64,000 nt of DNA from Mixophyes australis (GCA_036250195.1 JAVHZZ010000009.1:44607824-44671823); one strand, 5' to 3'. Positions 43,901 through 55,731 are shown, counted from the first letter of the stretch. The notes: generated from the sequence alone by a model not told the origin. Made by a program: numbers and translations.

Positions 43901-43958
43901 CTTCAAACGGGCCCTAAAAACCTACCTTTTTCTTAAAGCCTTTCTGTCTCCCACTTAA
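40947..43958 (+). pseudogene. L2-type LINE ORF2 (endonuclease + reverse transcriptase), four frameshifts
   Basis: An L2 ORF2 nicks target DNA and reverse-transcribes its own RNA at the nick. All domains are present in order. The AP-endonuclease has Asn in WNAR (71), Glu in TETW (98), GDFN (208-210), LDLVFS and SDHH (270-271). The RT shows [46 protein letters not shown] and the catalytic YADD (43110-43121). The C-terminal domain has [12 protein letters not shown] and LHWLPF. The frame slips four times (near 41800, 42095, 42240 and between 42360 and 42400), mostly in C-runs, and returns to the starting frame. The stop is TAA at 43956. No true start codon upstream of the endonuclease is certain. 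It is more complete than other L2 copies here. Confidence 0.92.
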
Positions 43959-44395
43959 CTTCCTACCTTATCTTCTGCCTCTGTCCCCCTACTCTCCCTC
44001 TCTCCCCTGCGTCTCTCTGTCTGTCCACCCCTCCTCTTAGATTGTACGCTCCTCTGAGCAGGGCCATCTCTCCTCCTGTTTCCACCACTTCTAACTCTGC
44101 TCTCCAGCTACTTAGCCCTCCTCCTCAAAGGTCCTCCACCCCATGTCCACTTTCGCTCCCTCCTCCCCCCTGGGGGTCTCCCTGTCTTCCGCACCCCCTT
44201 CTTGGGCACCGTCGTTTTCGGATCCTCCCTCCCCCTTCCCCGCCCTCTCTAGCTGTGCATTGAGCGTACTGAGTTGCTGTGTTTACTGTACTGTGCTGTC
44301 TCCCATTGTATTGTGATTTTGTTTGTCTCTGTACAGCGCTGCGGATGCCTTGTAGCGCCTTATAAATAAATATTAATAATAATAATAATAATATA
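43959..44395 (+). mobile_element. L2 LINE 3' UTR and tail
   Basis: Pyrimidine-rich sequence leads to GATTGTACGCTCCTCTGAGC, then TGTACAGCGCTGCGGATGCC, TATAAATAAATATTAATAAT and a TAA-type repeat. The same words end the L2 pieces at 24440 and the V-SINEs, consistent with V-SINE mobilisation by L2. Confidence 0.88.
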
Positions 44396-44403
44396 ATATA
44401 AAT

Positions 44404-45004
44404 GCTTAGTGGCGTGTGTTAGTCTGTCTGTGTGTGTGTGGAAAAAATAAAACCAAGCTGCAGCGCCACCTGCTGGGCGGAGTTATACACTGACCTACTA
44501 AATTCTTAGTGTGTGTGGGAAAAAAAATTCAGAAAGGGCTGAAATTTGGTATACTAAGATGTTTTTAATTTGTTGATTTAATTTGTTAATTGTTAAAAGT
44601 GTTTATAAAGATTTAAAAAAAAAAATATATATATTTCTTGAAGGAGAAGTGACAGTTGGGAGTGGTTGGTGGTTGCCGTAGGTGACAGTGGGGAGTGGTT
44701 GGTGGTTGCCGGGGGTGACAGAGTGAGAGGAGTGTGATACTCAGGACCGCTGAGAGAGATCCCTGTGTCTGGATAGACATCTGGATAGATGTGGCGATGA
44801 AAATGAAGGATGAGGTGATGGAGAAGAATGATGAGGTGGTGACATGTGGACAAAACCACGTTAAAAAAGGGCGCTTACGTCGGGAAGTAACGCTCTTCCC
44901 CTGAGGAGGCCTGGGCTATGGCCCAAATGCATGACAAGAACCTTTTTAACACCTTAAGTAGATTGATTTGACTAGAATGCATGAGTATCATGCACGGGTT
45001 AACT

Positions 45005-45005
<1 letters not shown>
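44404..45005 (+). mobile_element. Helitron-like repeat, copy 1
   Basis: This is almost identical to 54820-55402. It begins near ATGCTTAGTGGCGTGTGT and ends GCATGAGTATCATGCACGGG TTAACTTG, where GCATGAGTATCATGC forms a hairpin near the 3' end. A TA microsatellite follows at once. Copy 2 starts TCTACTATATAAAAGCC, a typical Helitron opening, but a CTRR end is not seen (CTTG instead), so the class is tentative. It includes a duplicated GGAGTGGTTGGTGGTTGCCG. It has no ORF. Confidence 0.6.
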
Positions 45006-45007
<2 letters not shown>

Positions 45008-45041
<34 letters not shown>

Positions 45042-45060
45042 ATATATATTTATATATATG
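45008..45060. repeat. (TA)n microsatellite
   Basis: TA run directly after Helitron-like copy 1, with a few interruptions at its end. Confidence 0.95.
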
Positions 45061-45540
45061 AAGAAAAACAAAAGACAGAGGCACCAAACATAGTGCAATT
45101 AAACGTGATATACAATAATATTCTCCACAATATATGTAGTTCTCGTACCAGATGTTCAAAGTAAAAACGCCAAAGTGATAATAGGAAAATCCCTCTGATG
45201 GCACCACAGTTAGGTAGTAGGATTCAAGGCGATCTTAGATGGCAGATATCCCCTCTTAGTAACAGACTTAGTGATATCCAGATATCTGTGAACTCGAAAT
45301 TAAAACCACAATAGTGTGATACCATCAAAGACCACACTTAAAATTCTCTAGTAAATTAAAAATTTATTAGGACAATAATTTTCACACTGCAGCTTTAGTA
45401 ATTAATGCCCGTACATAAAACACATTAAAAATCAGCTTATCTGTCCCATGGACATCACAGGTAGTATGGAAGGTACCAGCCGGCAACGATCCAGACATCC
45501 AAAGAATGGTCACAGGAAACGAACGAAGAAACAGAACAAC

Positions 45541-45586
45541 CTCCGACGCGTTTCGTCTTATGAAAGACTTTCTCAAGGAGTCATAA
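45541..45586 (-). ncRNA. Hammerhead-ribozyme-like motif, - strand (degenerate)
   Basis: The - strand reads TTGAGA, stem AGTCTT/AAGAC, GAAA, then the palindrome ACGCGT, with ACTCC and GGAGG able to form stem I. The first core word departs from CTGANGA. It is located downstream of the Penelope-like C-terminal fragment on the same strand, as expected for a terminal repeat of that element. Confidence 0.5.
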
Positions 45587-46168
45587 TTTGAAGAGAGTCT
45601 GTCGGCTCCTAAATACTCGAGTCCTCATAATGGGGAGCCAATCCAGGCGTCATTACCGGGGTGGGCGGAATCACCTCAATCCCGATACGTCACTTCCGGG
45701 TATCGACTTCCGGTAAGCCGGATGTAGTAAAAGACATTTCAATAATAATATAGAAACATACATATACAAACATATAAAAACATCCATATAAACCCAGAGG
45801 TAGTAGGCTAAAGGGTTTAAGCCCACTGATTTTATACCTCGATCTATAATCAATAACCAGAACATTAGATACATAACGTTGTAACCATGACAACCATAAA
45901 AGAGCGATCGATACATCACATCATAGGCCAACATACAAGTACATAGGTATAATATACCAATTTAAACCCCAAATGGATGGAATAGTTACAAAATCCATCA
46001 TATGGGCTCAGAGTTGAAGGTTAATACATTTCTACCTAATACATCAAAACACTCACTATACATGACATATTATAATATCAGAAAAAACATTATGAAATAG
46101 ACCTAGTAGGAAAAGAACCTACAAGAAAGGAAAGATATTCAATTATTTCATACATATAAATGACATTA

Positions 46169-46496
46169 GACTAGAAAGGAAGTCATTTCAAAGGCTTCAT
46201 CGAGACCCTTAGAAGCTAAAGTGTCCAATCTATACACCCAATACATTTCTCTACAGGTGAGTTTCTTTACTAAATCACCACCCCGTGCACCCAATACCAC
46301 ATGCTCAATCCCTTTAAATTTAAGGCCACTAGGGTCAGAGTTATGATATGCCAAAAAATGCCTAGATACTCTGTGCAAAGCAGACTTATTTTTAATGGCC
46401 CTCACGTGTTCTTGAATACGTATCTTGAGGGCTCTCTTTGTCTTCCCTATATATACCTTTCCACATGGGCATTCGGAACGTACTAAGGTGGCCTAT
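46169..46496 (-). pseudogene. Penelope-like element, GIY-YIG C-terminal fragment (second family)
   Basis: The - strand reads ECPCGKVYIGKTKRALKIRI, then HVRAIKNKS, SRHFLAYHNSDPS and REMYWVYRLDTLA. This is the GIY-YIG endonuclease and tail of a Penelope-type element. The element at 50774-51706 has the same order (CSCKLKYVGKTKRSLKLRI, SRHFAQRHNGDP, REMFWIFQLGTL) but differs at about half the residues, so it is another family. The fragment is open but cut at 46496, where a Gypsy gag begins abruptly. The region 45590-46165 should be its 3' noncoding part. Confidence 0.85.
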
Positions 46497-47111
46497 ATTA
46501 TTTCTCTGCTTTCCAGTCAAGCCCTAGCCTGGGCCTCCCCATTGTGGGAACGGGATGATCCCTTGCTACAAGACTCCTCCTCCTTCATTGGTGCCTTCTG
46601 AAGAATCTTTGATGACCCGGGGCGAATTTCTTCCGCAACATCCAGTCTGTTGAATTTACGCCAAGGTTCCCAAACGATGGGGCAGTATGCTGTGACGTTC
46701 CGCACCCTTGCTTCCGAACTCAAGTGGAACAATGAAGCGCTGGTAGCAACCTTCTGGCAGGGCCTTGCTGATCCCATAAAGGACGAATTGGTTTCCTGTG
46801 AGTTACCCCCTGACCTCGACGCCCTAATTTCCCTTTGTGATCGGGTAGATTTGAGATTCCGGGACCGTACTCAGGAGAGAGTTTCCAGCCGGCGTTTTTC
46901 TCCACGCCTGGCTCCTAATTTCCAGAATCCTCCCATCTCCACTGATGAACCCATGCAGATCGGGCGCTCCCGGTTGTCCTTTGAGGAACGTGAAAGACGT
47001 ATCAAACTACGGCTCTGTCTGTACTGCGGGGAGTCCGGCCATGTAATCGCCAAGTGTTCCAAAAGACCGGGAAACGCTTCCTCCTATTTGGTGTTAGGGA
47101 GGCCGAACTAG
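46497..47111 (+). pseudogene. Gypsy gag, 5' truncated
   Basis: From the junction at 46497 gag reads ALAWASPLWERDDP, then after a shift LRQGSQTMGQYAVTFRTLA, FWQGLADPIKDELVSCELP and a complete CCHC knuckle (CLYCGESGHVIAKC, near 47015-47056). The N-terminus and the 5' LTR are missing. It continues into pol with a frame change near 47060. It is related to the - strand gag at 2044-2900. Confidence 0.88.
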
Positions 47112-48258
47112 GAGTCAAGTTCATCACTCCCTATGCCTCCTCCAAATCTGATTTCTCGATGGCTATCACCCTGGAGTCTCCTATTGGGCCTTTCCTGATG
47201 CAAGCCTTTGTGGATTCCGGCTCTGCCGGAAATTTGATCTCCGCCACTCTGGCTTCGCAACTCCATATTATTACTCGGCCTCTCACCCGGCCTCTGTTTC
47301 TGTCTGCTGTGGATGGTAACCACATCTGCAATGGAACCATTTCGTTTGTCACTTCTCCCCTCCGCCTGACCACTGGTGTTCTTCACTCCGAGATGATTGA
47401 GTTCCTAGTCCTTCCACAGTCTGTGAACTTCGTCATTTTGGGTCTTCCTTGGCTCAGAGTTCATGCCCCGCAGTTTGATTGGAACATCGCGCAAGTTTCT
47501 TCTTGGGGTCCTCAGTGTCATAAGAATTGCCTATCCTCGGTTAAGCCAGTGTCCACGGCTCTCCCGTGTCACGTGATTTCTTCTCAACATCTCCTCCCGA
47601 CTCTTTATGCTGCCTTCCAAGATGTTTTTTCCAAAACCGCCTCTGAGGTCCTACCTCCTCATAGACCCTGGGACTGTGCCATTGAACTCATTCCGGATCG
47701 TCCTATTCCCAAAGGGCGGATTTATCCACTTTCTCTCCCCGAGAATGAAGCTATGTCCCAGTATATTTCGGAGAACCTACATCACGGTTTCATTAGGAAA
47801 TCCTCTTCTCCGGCTGGGGCGGGTTTTTTCTTCGTCAAGAAGAAGTATGGGTCCCTTCGCCCTTGCATCGATTTCCGTTAGTTAAACAAGATTACTGTCA
47901 AAAACATCTACCCTCTTAGCCTTATCTCTGAACTGTTTGACCGGATAAGTGGTTCCAAATTTTTTTCTAAATTGGACCTTCGTGGAGCTTATAACTTGAT
48001 CCGTATTAAACAAGGGGATGAATGGAAAACTGCATTCTGTACTCGCGAGGGCCACTTTGAGTATTTGGTGATGCCTTTTGGACTTTGTAACGCTGCAGCT
48101 GTGTTTCAGTCTTTTATGAATGAGATATTCCAAGATCTACTCTACAAGTTTGTTGTTTTCTACTTGGATGATATTCTAATTTTTTCCCCAGATCTTGATT
48201 CTCACCGTTCCCATGTGCCTGAGGTTCTCTGTCGTCTTCAACTAAATCAACTCTTCTG
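47054..48258 (+). pseudogene. Gypsy protease and reverse transcriptase, one stop, RNase H deleted
   Basis: Protease: AFVDSGSAGNLI with the catalytic DSG, then NFVILGLPWLRVHAPQFDW. RT: GRIYPLSLPE, FFFVKKKYGSLRPCIDFR, a TAG stop at 47879 where Gly is normal, [40 protein letters not shown] and [10 protein letters not shown] with the catalytic DD. Just after RT the sequence jumps at about 48255 into the integrase zinc region, so the RNase H and connection are missing. Confidence 0.9.
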
Positions 48259-48260
48259 CT

Positions 48261-49570
48261 TTGATGAAGACTTCTTCTGGAACTCCTCCCATTGGTTGTT
48301 CTTTCCTGGACCCTTCTTTGCGCAGCAAGGCACTACGTTGGGCGCATGATTCCAAGGTTGCTGGTCATGCAGGAGTCAAGAAGACCTTAGCATTTCTGTC
48401 TCGGCGGTTCTGGTGGCCCTCTATACGTGCTGATGTCCATGACTATGTGGCCTCTTGTGAAGTTTGTGCACGTAATAAGACAACCAGACGCTCTCCTGCT
48501 GGTTTATTGTTGCCTCTACCAGTTCCGGAACGTCCTTGGCTCTGCATCTCCATGGACTTTATCACCGATCTGCCTCCTAGTAAAGGTCATAATACTATCT
48601 GGGTAGTGGTAGATAGGTTTTCTAAGATGGCTCACTTAATACCTCTCAAGGGTCTTCCCTCCGCTCCTAATCTGGCTCAAATGTTTATTAAAGAGATCTT
48701 TCGTTTACATGGTTGCCCACATGAGATCGTCTCGGACCGCTGTGTTCAATTTGTTTCACAATTTTGGAGAGCATTCTGTAAAGAGTTGGGTGTTGGCTTA
48801 AAGTTTTCGTCTGGCTATCATCCGCAGACTAACGGCCAAACTGAGCGTGTAAATCTTGAATTGGAAGTATTCCTTTGTTGTTTCTCCTCAGGAAATCACT
48901 CGGGCTTGAGCAATCTTTTACCCTGGGCTGAATTTGCCCATAATTTCCATGCCCATGATTCCTCTGGCTCCTCTCCATTCTTTACAGTTTTCGGAATCCA
49001 TCCTATGGTTCCCTACTTCAATTCCTCTCCTACATCTTCTGATCCTGCCGCTAATTTCTTGGTCCATAATCTATCTCGCATATCTACGAAAGAGAGACTG
49101 TTAAGAGTGGGTCTACAATTCAAGCAGGCCGTCGATCGTCATCGCAGACTTGTCCCTATGCTGCAACCTGGTGACAAGGTCTGGCTTTCTACCAAGAACC
49201 TCAGACTCTGAGTTACATCCTTGAAGCTGGCTCCGAGATTTATCGGACCTTTTCCGGTTCTTCAAGCTATCAACCGGGTGACCTACAGATTACTGCTTCC
49301 ACCTTCTATGAAGATTCATAATACTTTACATATTTTTCTTCTGAAACCCTTGGTTCTCAACAAGTTCTCCAGGATTTGTCCACCTCCGGCTGTCATTTCT
49401 GCTTCCGATAATGAATTTGAGATTAGCCATATTTTGGATTCTCGTCTTTTCCATGATCGTCTTCAATATCTCGTTCATTGGAAAGCTTATGGTCCTGAGG
49501 AAATATCGTGGGTTTACAAGGAAGATATCCAGGCTCCTCAGCTGTTGGCTCGGTTTCTCAAGGATCAAAC
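48261..49570 (+). pseudogene. Gypsy integrase and chromodomain
   Basis: The zinc-binding region HAGVKKT...CEVCARNK is followed by the catalytic core with Asp in SMDFITDLPP, Asp in EIVSDRCVQFVSQFW and Glu in NGQTERVNLELE, a complete D,D-35-E set. HPQTNGQTER is the classic signature. A TGA at 49210 (Arg expected) precedes LAPRFIGPFPVL and the chromodomain (ISHILDSRLFHDRLQYLVHW, YGPEEISWV). Apart from that stop the frame is open for about 430 codons. It runs into the LTR at 49593 through a G-rich polypurine tract (AAAAGAAGGGGGG). Confidence 0.92.
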
Positions 49571-49592
49571 CTTAAGAAAAGAAGGGGGGTAC

Positions 49593-50285
49593 TGTAAGGC
49601 GCCGTCCCCGCACCTTCACTCGGTGCCGGGAGTGGCCGCCTGTTTCCGAATCCCCACGTCCCCTTGCTAGGCAACGGGACAAATGACGTACTTCCGCCCG
49701 GCAGCTGGGCGCATGCGCGGGGGTCTGCGTCCCGTTGCCTAGCAACGGGACGCTATTCTCCTCACCTGACCCCCACTCTCCAATAAGCTATTAGCGCTCC
49801 CGTTATCAAGAGGTCTCTGGCACCATTAGGGTGCCAGAGTATTGTGGAATGGTTCCCCTGCTCCAGTGTCTCCCAGTGTTTTGCTGTTTTCGGATTGATC
49901 TTCTGGCTCCAGGACCGGCTTGTTTGACTCTCCCTTCGGATCTCCCTTGGGCATTATCCTCCTCGTTGGCTTTGACCCCGGATCGTTTGACCTCGCTATT
50001 GTGTGCCTCCTCTGTACTACGCAGCCAGCCTAGTTTTACCTCGGATCACCTCACTACGTTTCTGCCTGATTCCTATATCATCCAACCTCTGGTCAGTACA
50101 GCACCGTTTACCAGCACCACTTCACTGGTGGCTGACCATGAGGGCCGCGACCTGCATATTCCTGCAGCTAACTCCAAACTTCCTTGCGGGGGTCCCTGGT
50201 GAAGACCAGGATTGCGTTTTGACTCTGCGCCTCCTGGGTTAGCTGTGCCAATACCAGTAAGTGGCCTCCACGTTGAACCGTGACA
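49593..50285 (+). mobile_element. Gypsy 3' LTR (693 bp)
   Basis: TGTAAGGCGCCG directly follows the polypurine tract and the LTR ends ACCGTGACA. It contains pairs such as CCGTTGCCTAG / CTAGGCAACGG near 49675 and 49735 that can fold. It resembles the LTR at 2942-3640. The ORFs of 123 and 79 codons inside are not genes. Confidence 0.85.
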
Positions 50286-50773
50286 TATATATACCCTTCT
50301 ATAATTACATGTGCAACCATATTATAATGCGCCCAAAAGTACCTTGCCATCTCTATAAAAACAATGACAAGTTAAATTATCACTAACAAGTGGTAAAACA
50401 CTATGTGGTCAAAAAATGTGCAAAAGTGCAATGAATAGATCTATAGCTAAAAACAAGAATTAATTATATAACTGGATAATAGCAATATTAACAAATATCA
50501 GCCCAATACATAACATCCATTCTCGTATAAAACACATATAACGGAAAATCAACAAAAAACTAAATAGTGTACCTGCGAACAATTATATCCAAATATCCAT
50601 ACAGAAATCTCTATGTAAAACATACTTGAAGTGCTAGTGCATACAATAGATAAAAAAGTTATATCTTAGTAAATAACAAAAATAAGACTATGATGAACCC
50701 TCATAAAACCATTAATCCATATATAGCAAAGAGGGTATAACGTAAATATAAATAAAATCTAGAGGCATAAAAA
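50286..50773. other. 3' flank of the Penelope-like element
   Basis: AT-rich sequence between the Gypsy LTR and the stop of the Penelope-like ORF; probably the latter's 3' noncoding part. No hammerhead motif was seen here. Confidence 0.45.
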
Positions 50774-53700
50774 CTATAAAAAAGGGGCTATCTCATAGTT
50801 TTCATTTAAGCCAGTTGGAGTCAGGGTACCTAATTGGAAAATCCAAAACATTTCACGTTGAGAAAGTCTGCGTTGCAAGTCTCCTCCCCTTGAATTTAAT
50901 GAGACTTTTTCCAAGGCCATGAATTTAAGGTGTTTCGGATCACCATTATGTCTTTGTGCAAAGTGTCTGGAGACAGAATGACTTTGTACTTCATTTTTGA
51001 TATTACGGATATGTTCCTGAATGCGCAATTTCAAAGAGCGTTTGGTTTTGCCTACATATTTTAATTTACAAGAGCATTCCAACATGTAAATGACAGAAGT
51101 TGTTAAGCAATCCATTCGATGTTTAACATTAAACTTCCTACTATTATCAGAATTATAAAAGTAGGTTGTGGCTGGATTCATGTACTGCCATATATTACAA
51201 TGAGTACACCTCACCGAACCTATATTATCTGGTAAGAAGCTGGAGGATCTCTGAATCATTGTATTATTCACAAGTAAACTTGGAGCTATTAGATCCTTCA
51301 GACTCCGATTCTTTCGAAAGATTAACACTGGTTTATCTGGGAGTATCTTAGATAGTATTGGATCCCTCTGTAAAATACCCCAGTGTTTTTTTAGGGTTGA
51401 CCTAACCAACTTTTCTCCACTGTTAAATTCTGTGATAAAAGGTATCATTTCACTTTTATCTTTTTTTATTGTATATTTCAACGTTTCTGTTCGGTCCCTG
51501 TTTCTAATTTTCCTAGTGGCCTCATCAAGTACTTGATGCGGATATCCCCTTTCTTTAAAACGATCCAAATACACATTAAGTTGTTCCTCAAAATCATTAT
51601 CTTGGCTACAATTTCTTTTTATCCTGTTAAACTGAGAAAAAGGAATATTCTTCTTCCACTTACTCTGATGGCAGCTATTATAATGTAAATAGCTGTTTGT
51701 GTTCACATGTTTAATGTAATTTTTGGTAATAACTTGAGTGTCATTCGATGTTAAAATAAGATCCAGATAATCAACCTGTAGGTTAATTTAATCAGCATTA
51801 AACTTAAGATTATACTCGTTTCTACCAATATACTCCAGAAACTCATCAAAATCCTCACGGGTACCATTCCAGACAAGCAATATATCGTCTATATAATGTT
51901 TATACAACTTAATTTTGTCTGAGAATGGATTGGGTTGATATATATATTTAGCTTTCCAACTGCCCATGTGTAGATTGTCAAAGCTAGGCGCAAAGGAAGT
52001 ACCCATGGCCGTGCCCCATGTTTGAAGATAAAACGTGTCCAAAAAGCTGAAATAATTGTGGAAAAGGATAAAATGGATGAGATCACATATAAAGTCTTTA
52101 TGTTCTACTGTGATAGAATTGTCTTGATCTAAAAATTCCCTACAGGATTCAATACCTTTCTCATGCTGTATAGAGGTATAAAGAGATTGGACATCAATCG
52201 TTGCCCAATAATAATTGCTATCCCAAACAAATTCTTGTAATATCTGTAAAATACTGTTTGTGTCCTTCAAGTATGAATCCAGAGAACTAACATATTTGCT
52301 AAGGAAAAAGTCTATGTATTTGGATGAATTAGACGTAAGGGAATCTATACCCGATATTATCGGTCTCCCCCGTGGTTTTGTCAAATCCTTATGGATTTTG
52401 GGGAGGTAATAAAAAGTGGGAATAATGGGACAAGATGTGTACAAGAACTGAAATTCTTCTTTAGTTAAAATATTGTCATGGAGACCTTTCGATAGTAACT
52501 CACGTAATGCAGAGATATAATCTTGGGTTGGATCTCTCTCTAGTTGTAAATATGAGAGATGGTCTCTTAAAAGTCTCTTGGCCTCTACCACATAATCTGA
52601 ACGATTAAGGATTACTGTACCTCCCCCTTGTCCACTTGGACTGTAATTCCTTTAGTGCCTGTTTCTCATGCTTAGTCAAATTCTCATGTCCCTTATTACT
52701 ATGTTCAGAATGGCATAGATCCTGGATTACTAAATCCTGGAAAATGTGTACATGTATCCTTTTTGACTCCAATGGATAAAATTTTGATGTTAATTTCAAT
52801 CCTGATTTAGATGATGACTCAAAATTCTTAAGGCAGGCCGTATCCTTCCTAGCAAAATGTCTTTTAAGGGTCAATTTACGGACAAATTTGTGTACGTCTA
52901 CATATAACTGAAATTTGTTAGGGTGTTTAGTGGGGGCGAACGAAAGAACCTTATTAAGTACAGAAATTTCTGATTTAGACAATGTGTATTAAGAAAGGTT
53001 GAAAATTCCCTTTTTCCTTAAAACATCACTAGAGGTTATAAGAACCTTCTTTTGTAGATTCTGGACTCTCCCTCGTTTACCTCATCGTCTATATATCTCC
53101 TTTTTAGAGGGGAGGCTACTCTTATATTTTCCTTGAAGTAAGTTTTGTGATGTAATGGTCTCTCTCGATTTGAAGGACCCGCGGATAAAAAATCATCCGT
53201 CTCACTCTCAGACACTGACAGGATTGAAAATCTATTCCTTAATTTGGGTTCAAAATAGACCTGTTTATTCAATTTGGGGCTCAATTGAGATGTCTCTCTT
53301 CTCATTGGGACCTTACTCCATTTATTAGTGACTATGGGATCCCTTTGGGATGGTTCCCCATATGTAGGTTTAAAACTGGTCTTAAACTTGGACCATTTTT
53401 TCACTTTCGCCTGTGCATAGTCCCTTTTGTCCCTCTAGAACTTACGTTCCTTAGTTTTAATGACATCAGTTTCAATCCTGTCTAGTTTCTTGTTTAATAC
53501 AACCTCATTAGCCTTAAAGTTTTCATCTTCCCTAAAGGGTTGTAAGAGAATTTCTTTTGCCTCTAACTCCTTTTCAACATCCTTAAAAATATTCGTCTTT
53601 TCATGTATGATCAGCTTAATCAGTTTGAGTGAGCAATCATGTAATATATTATCCCATTCTTTAATAAATGTATGATTCTCCTGTCCAAATGTAGGTGTTT

Positions 53701-53923
53701 TATTAAGTCTGAGACCCCGGGGGATTCTGTTTACTTCTAAATAAGATTGTAAACATTTGATATCCCACCATGCTTTAGTATCCTTTATCAGCAATTTCTC
53801 TGTGTCCCAGAACAACTGATCAAGCTCATCATTCTTATCACTTTTCTCCACATTATCATCAAAGATCTTTTGACAAAAGTCATTTCTCTGATTAATTCTA
53901 TTAGCTGATTTCCACATTGTCAA
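50774..53923 (-). pseudogene. Penelope-like retroelement ORF (RT + GIY-YIG endonuclease), nearly complete
   Basis: Penelope-like elements use a telomerase-like RT with a GIY-YIG nuclease. Read leftward: an N-terminal region (53923-53036) with AWWDIKCLQSYL and IPRGLRLNK; the family motif near 52975 (SKSEISVLNKVLSFAPT); an RT (52591-51788) with YYLPKIHKD, GRPIISGIDSLTSNSSKYID, ATIDVQSLYTSI, GTAMGTSFAPSF and the catalytic YIDD (51884-51895); then 51706-50774 with a Cys-rich CTHCNIWQYM and GIY-YIG VIYMLECSCKLKYVGKT. I see a stop near 53435, a stop near 52985 with a frame change, another frame change near 52600, and a stop near 51788. Otherwise it is open. Total length is about 1,050 codons, longer than many Penelope ORFs, so the N-terminal part may be a separate ORF. 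Confidence 0.9.
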
Positions 53924-54161
53924 AAATCTTAAAAAAAAGTAGTTATAAGAAGCCTATATCAGATAACCACAGAAGATAGAAAACCAAAAGATAGATATAA
54001 AATGGCGCTTTTAACCACAGCGTAAAAAGCACAGTGTTGTTATTGGTAATAAAGTTGTTCGGACGTATGCGCCGAGAGTGGCAGCCTCTGCACATGCGCC
54101 AAGATGGCGCGACCACTTTATATAAAGCCGGGATTATATGTTACACACATCTTTCATTATT

Positions 54162-54212
54162 TTGCTCCTGTGGAAGTCTCGGTTTTATCAAGACGAAACG
54201 CGTCGAGCTACT
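54162..54212 (+). ncRNA. Hammerhead-ribozyme-like motif (degenerate core)
   Basis: CTGTGGA stands for CTGATGA, then AGTCTCGG...AAGAC, GAAA and the palindrome ACGCGT, with GCTC upstream and GAGC downstream for stem I. It is upstream of and antisense to the Penelope-like ORF, so it may belong to another insertion. A TATATAAAG box lies 45 bp before it. Confidence 0.5.
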
Positions 54213-54749
54213 ACTTCTACCAGCGCTTGTCACAATACTTGATGTAAGTGCGTTATTTACCTTTTTTAATAAATCATCATTGCATTTTACACCATACCTT
54301 TCCTTGTCAATTTCGCCGTTGAACGAGGCTGGGATGGAAATGTTATACATCTGACCTGCAAAGAGTTTTCTAATTCCTGAGATACATTTCTGCCCTAAGA
54401 ATATCTGGTACGCAGATTACATGTTTTATATATAGATGTGTTTACACGGGTGCTCCATCTATATTATTTACCTTCACTATGGGTTTATGTGTTGATTCAC
54501 TATAAGGAAGCCCAGTCATCTATGGTGGCATATTGATCCACATGAGGTGTAGTTTAAGTCTATGACAATACTCCTCTATGTTGGCTTTTTTCTGCATTGT
54601 CCTTTACTTGCTGGAAATTCGGAGGAACAGCCCTTGAGGAGGACTCTCCATCAACTACCGATTATAATTCTACGGTACGCAGCATAATAAATTTGTCTAC
54701 ATTATATATTCGATAATACACAATGAGGCGCCCTGCCTGTTTTTTGTTG

Positions 54750-54756
<7 letters not shown>

Positions 54757-54793
<37 letters not shown>

Positions 54794-54808
54794 TATATAT
54801 ATATATGT
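54757..54808. repeat. (TA)n and (TG)n microsatellite
   Basis: A TA run followed by GTGTGTGTGTGT lies immediately left of Helitron-like copy 2. Confidence 0.95.
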
Positions 54809-54819
54809 GTGTGTGTGTA

Positions 54820-55400
54820 TCTACTATATAAAAGCCTAGTGGCGTGTGTCTGTGTGTGGAAAAAAAAACCCAAGCTACAGCGCCACCTGCTGGGCGAAGT
54901 TATACACTGACCTACTAAATTCTTAGTGTGTGTGGGAAAAAAAACTCAGAGAGGGCTGAAATTTGATATACTATGATGTTTTTAATTTGTTAATTTAATT
55001 TGTTAATTGTTAAAAGTGTTTATAAAGATTTTAAAAAAATATATATATATTTCTTGAAGGAGAAGTGACAGTGGGGAGTGGTTGGTGGTTGCCGGGGATG
55101 ACAGTTGGGAGTGGTTGGTGGTTGCCGGGGGTGACAGAGCGAGAGGAGTGTGATACTCGGGACCGCTGAGTGAGATCCCTGTGTCTGGATAGACATCTGG
55201 ATAGATGTGGCGATGAAGATGAAGGATGAGGTGATGGAGAAGAATGATGAGGTAGTGACATGTGGACAAAACCACGTTAAAAAAGGGCGCTTGCGTCGGG
55301 AAGTAACGCTCTTCCCCTGAGGAGGCATGACAAGAACCTTTTTAACAACTTAAGTAGCTTGATTTGACTAGAATGCATGAGTATCATGCACGGGTTAACT

Positions 55401-55402
<2 letters not shown>
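54820..55402 (+). mobile_element. Helitron-like repeat, copy 2
   Basis: It starts TCTACTATATAAAAGCC and ends in the same GCATGAGTATCATGC hairpin and TTAACTTG as copy 1. Compared with copy 1 it lacks about 20 bp near 55328 (the GGCCTGGGCTATGGCCCAAA part). A TG/TA microsatellite begins exactly at its end, as for copy 1. Confidence 0.62.
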
Positions 55403-55441
<39 letters not shown>

Positions 55442-55468
55442 ATATATGTATATGTATATTTATATATG

Positions 55469-55499
<31 letters not shown>

Positions 55500-55545
55500 G
55501 TATATATATACGTTTATATGTATGTGCATACATTTTTTATATATA
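55403..55545. repeat. Compound TG/TA/TATG microsatellite
   Basis: GT, TA and TATG units are mixed. Overlapping Tyr-Ile ORFs here are artefacts. Confidence 0.93.
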
Positions 55546-55731
55546 TACTTACGAACAAACACGATGCTGAAGGATTTGAAGTATAGCTTTTATTTATCAC
55601 TTGTTTGTTTTTTTTCACATGAAAATTACACAGCTGTGCCTGCTTGTCAGTAAACTGAGGAGTATATAAGGATCCCACAAGCAGGGCTGTTTCACTACCA
55701 CAAGCTGCATGAGACTTACACACATATGTGT

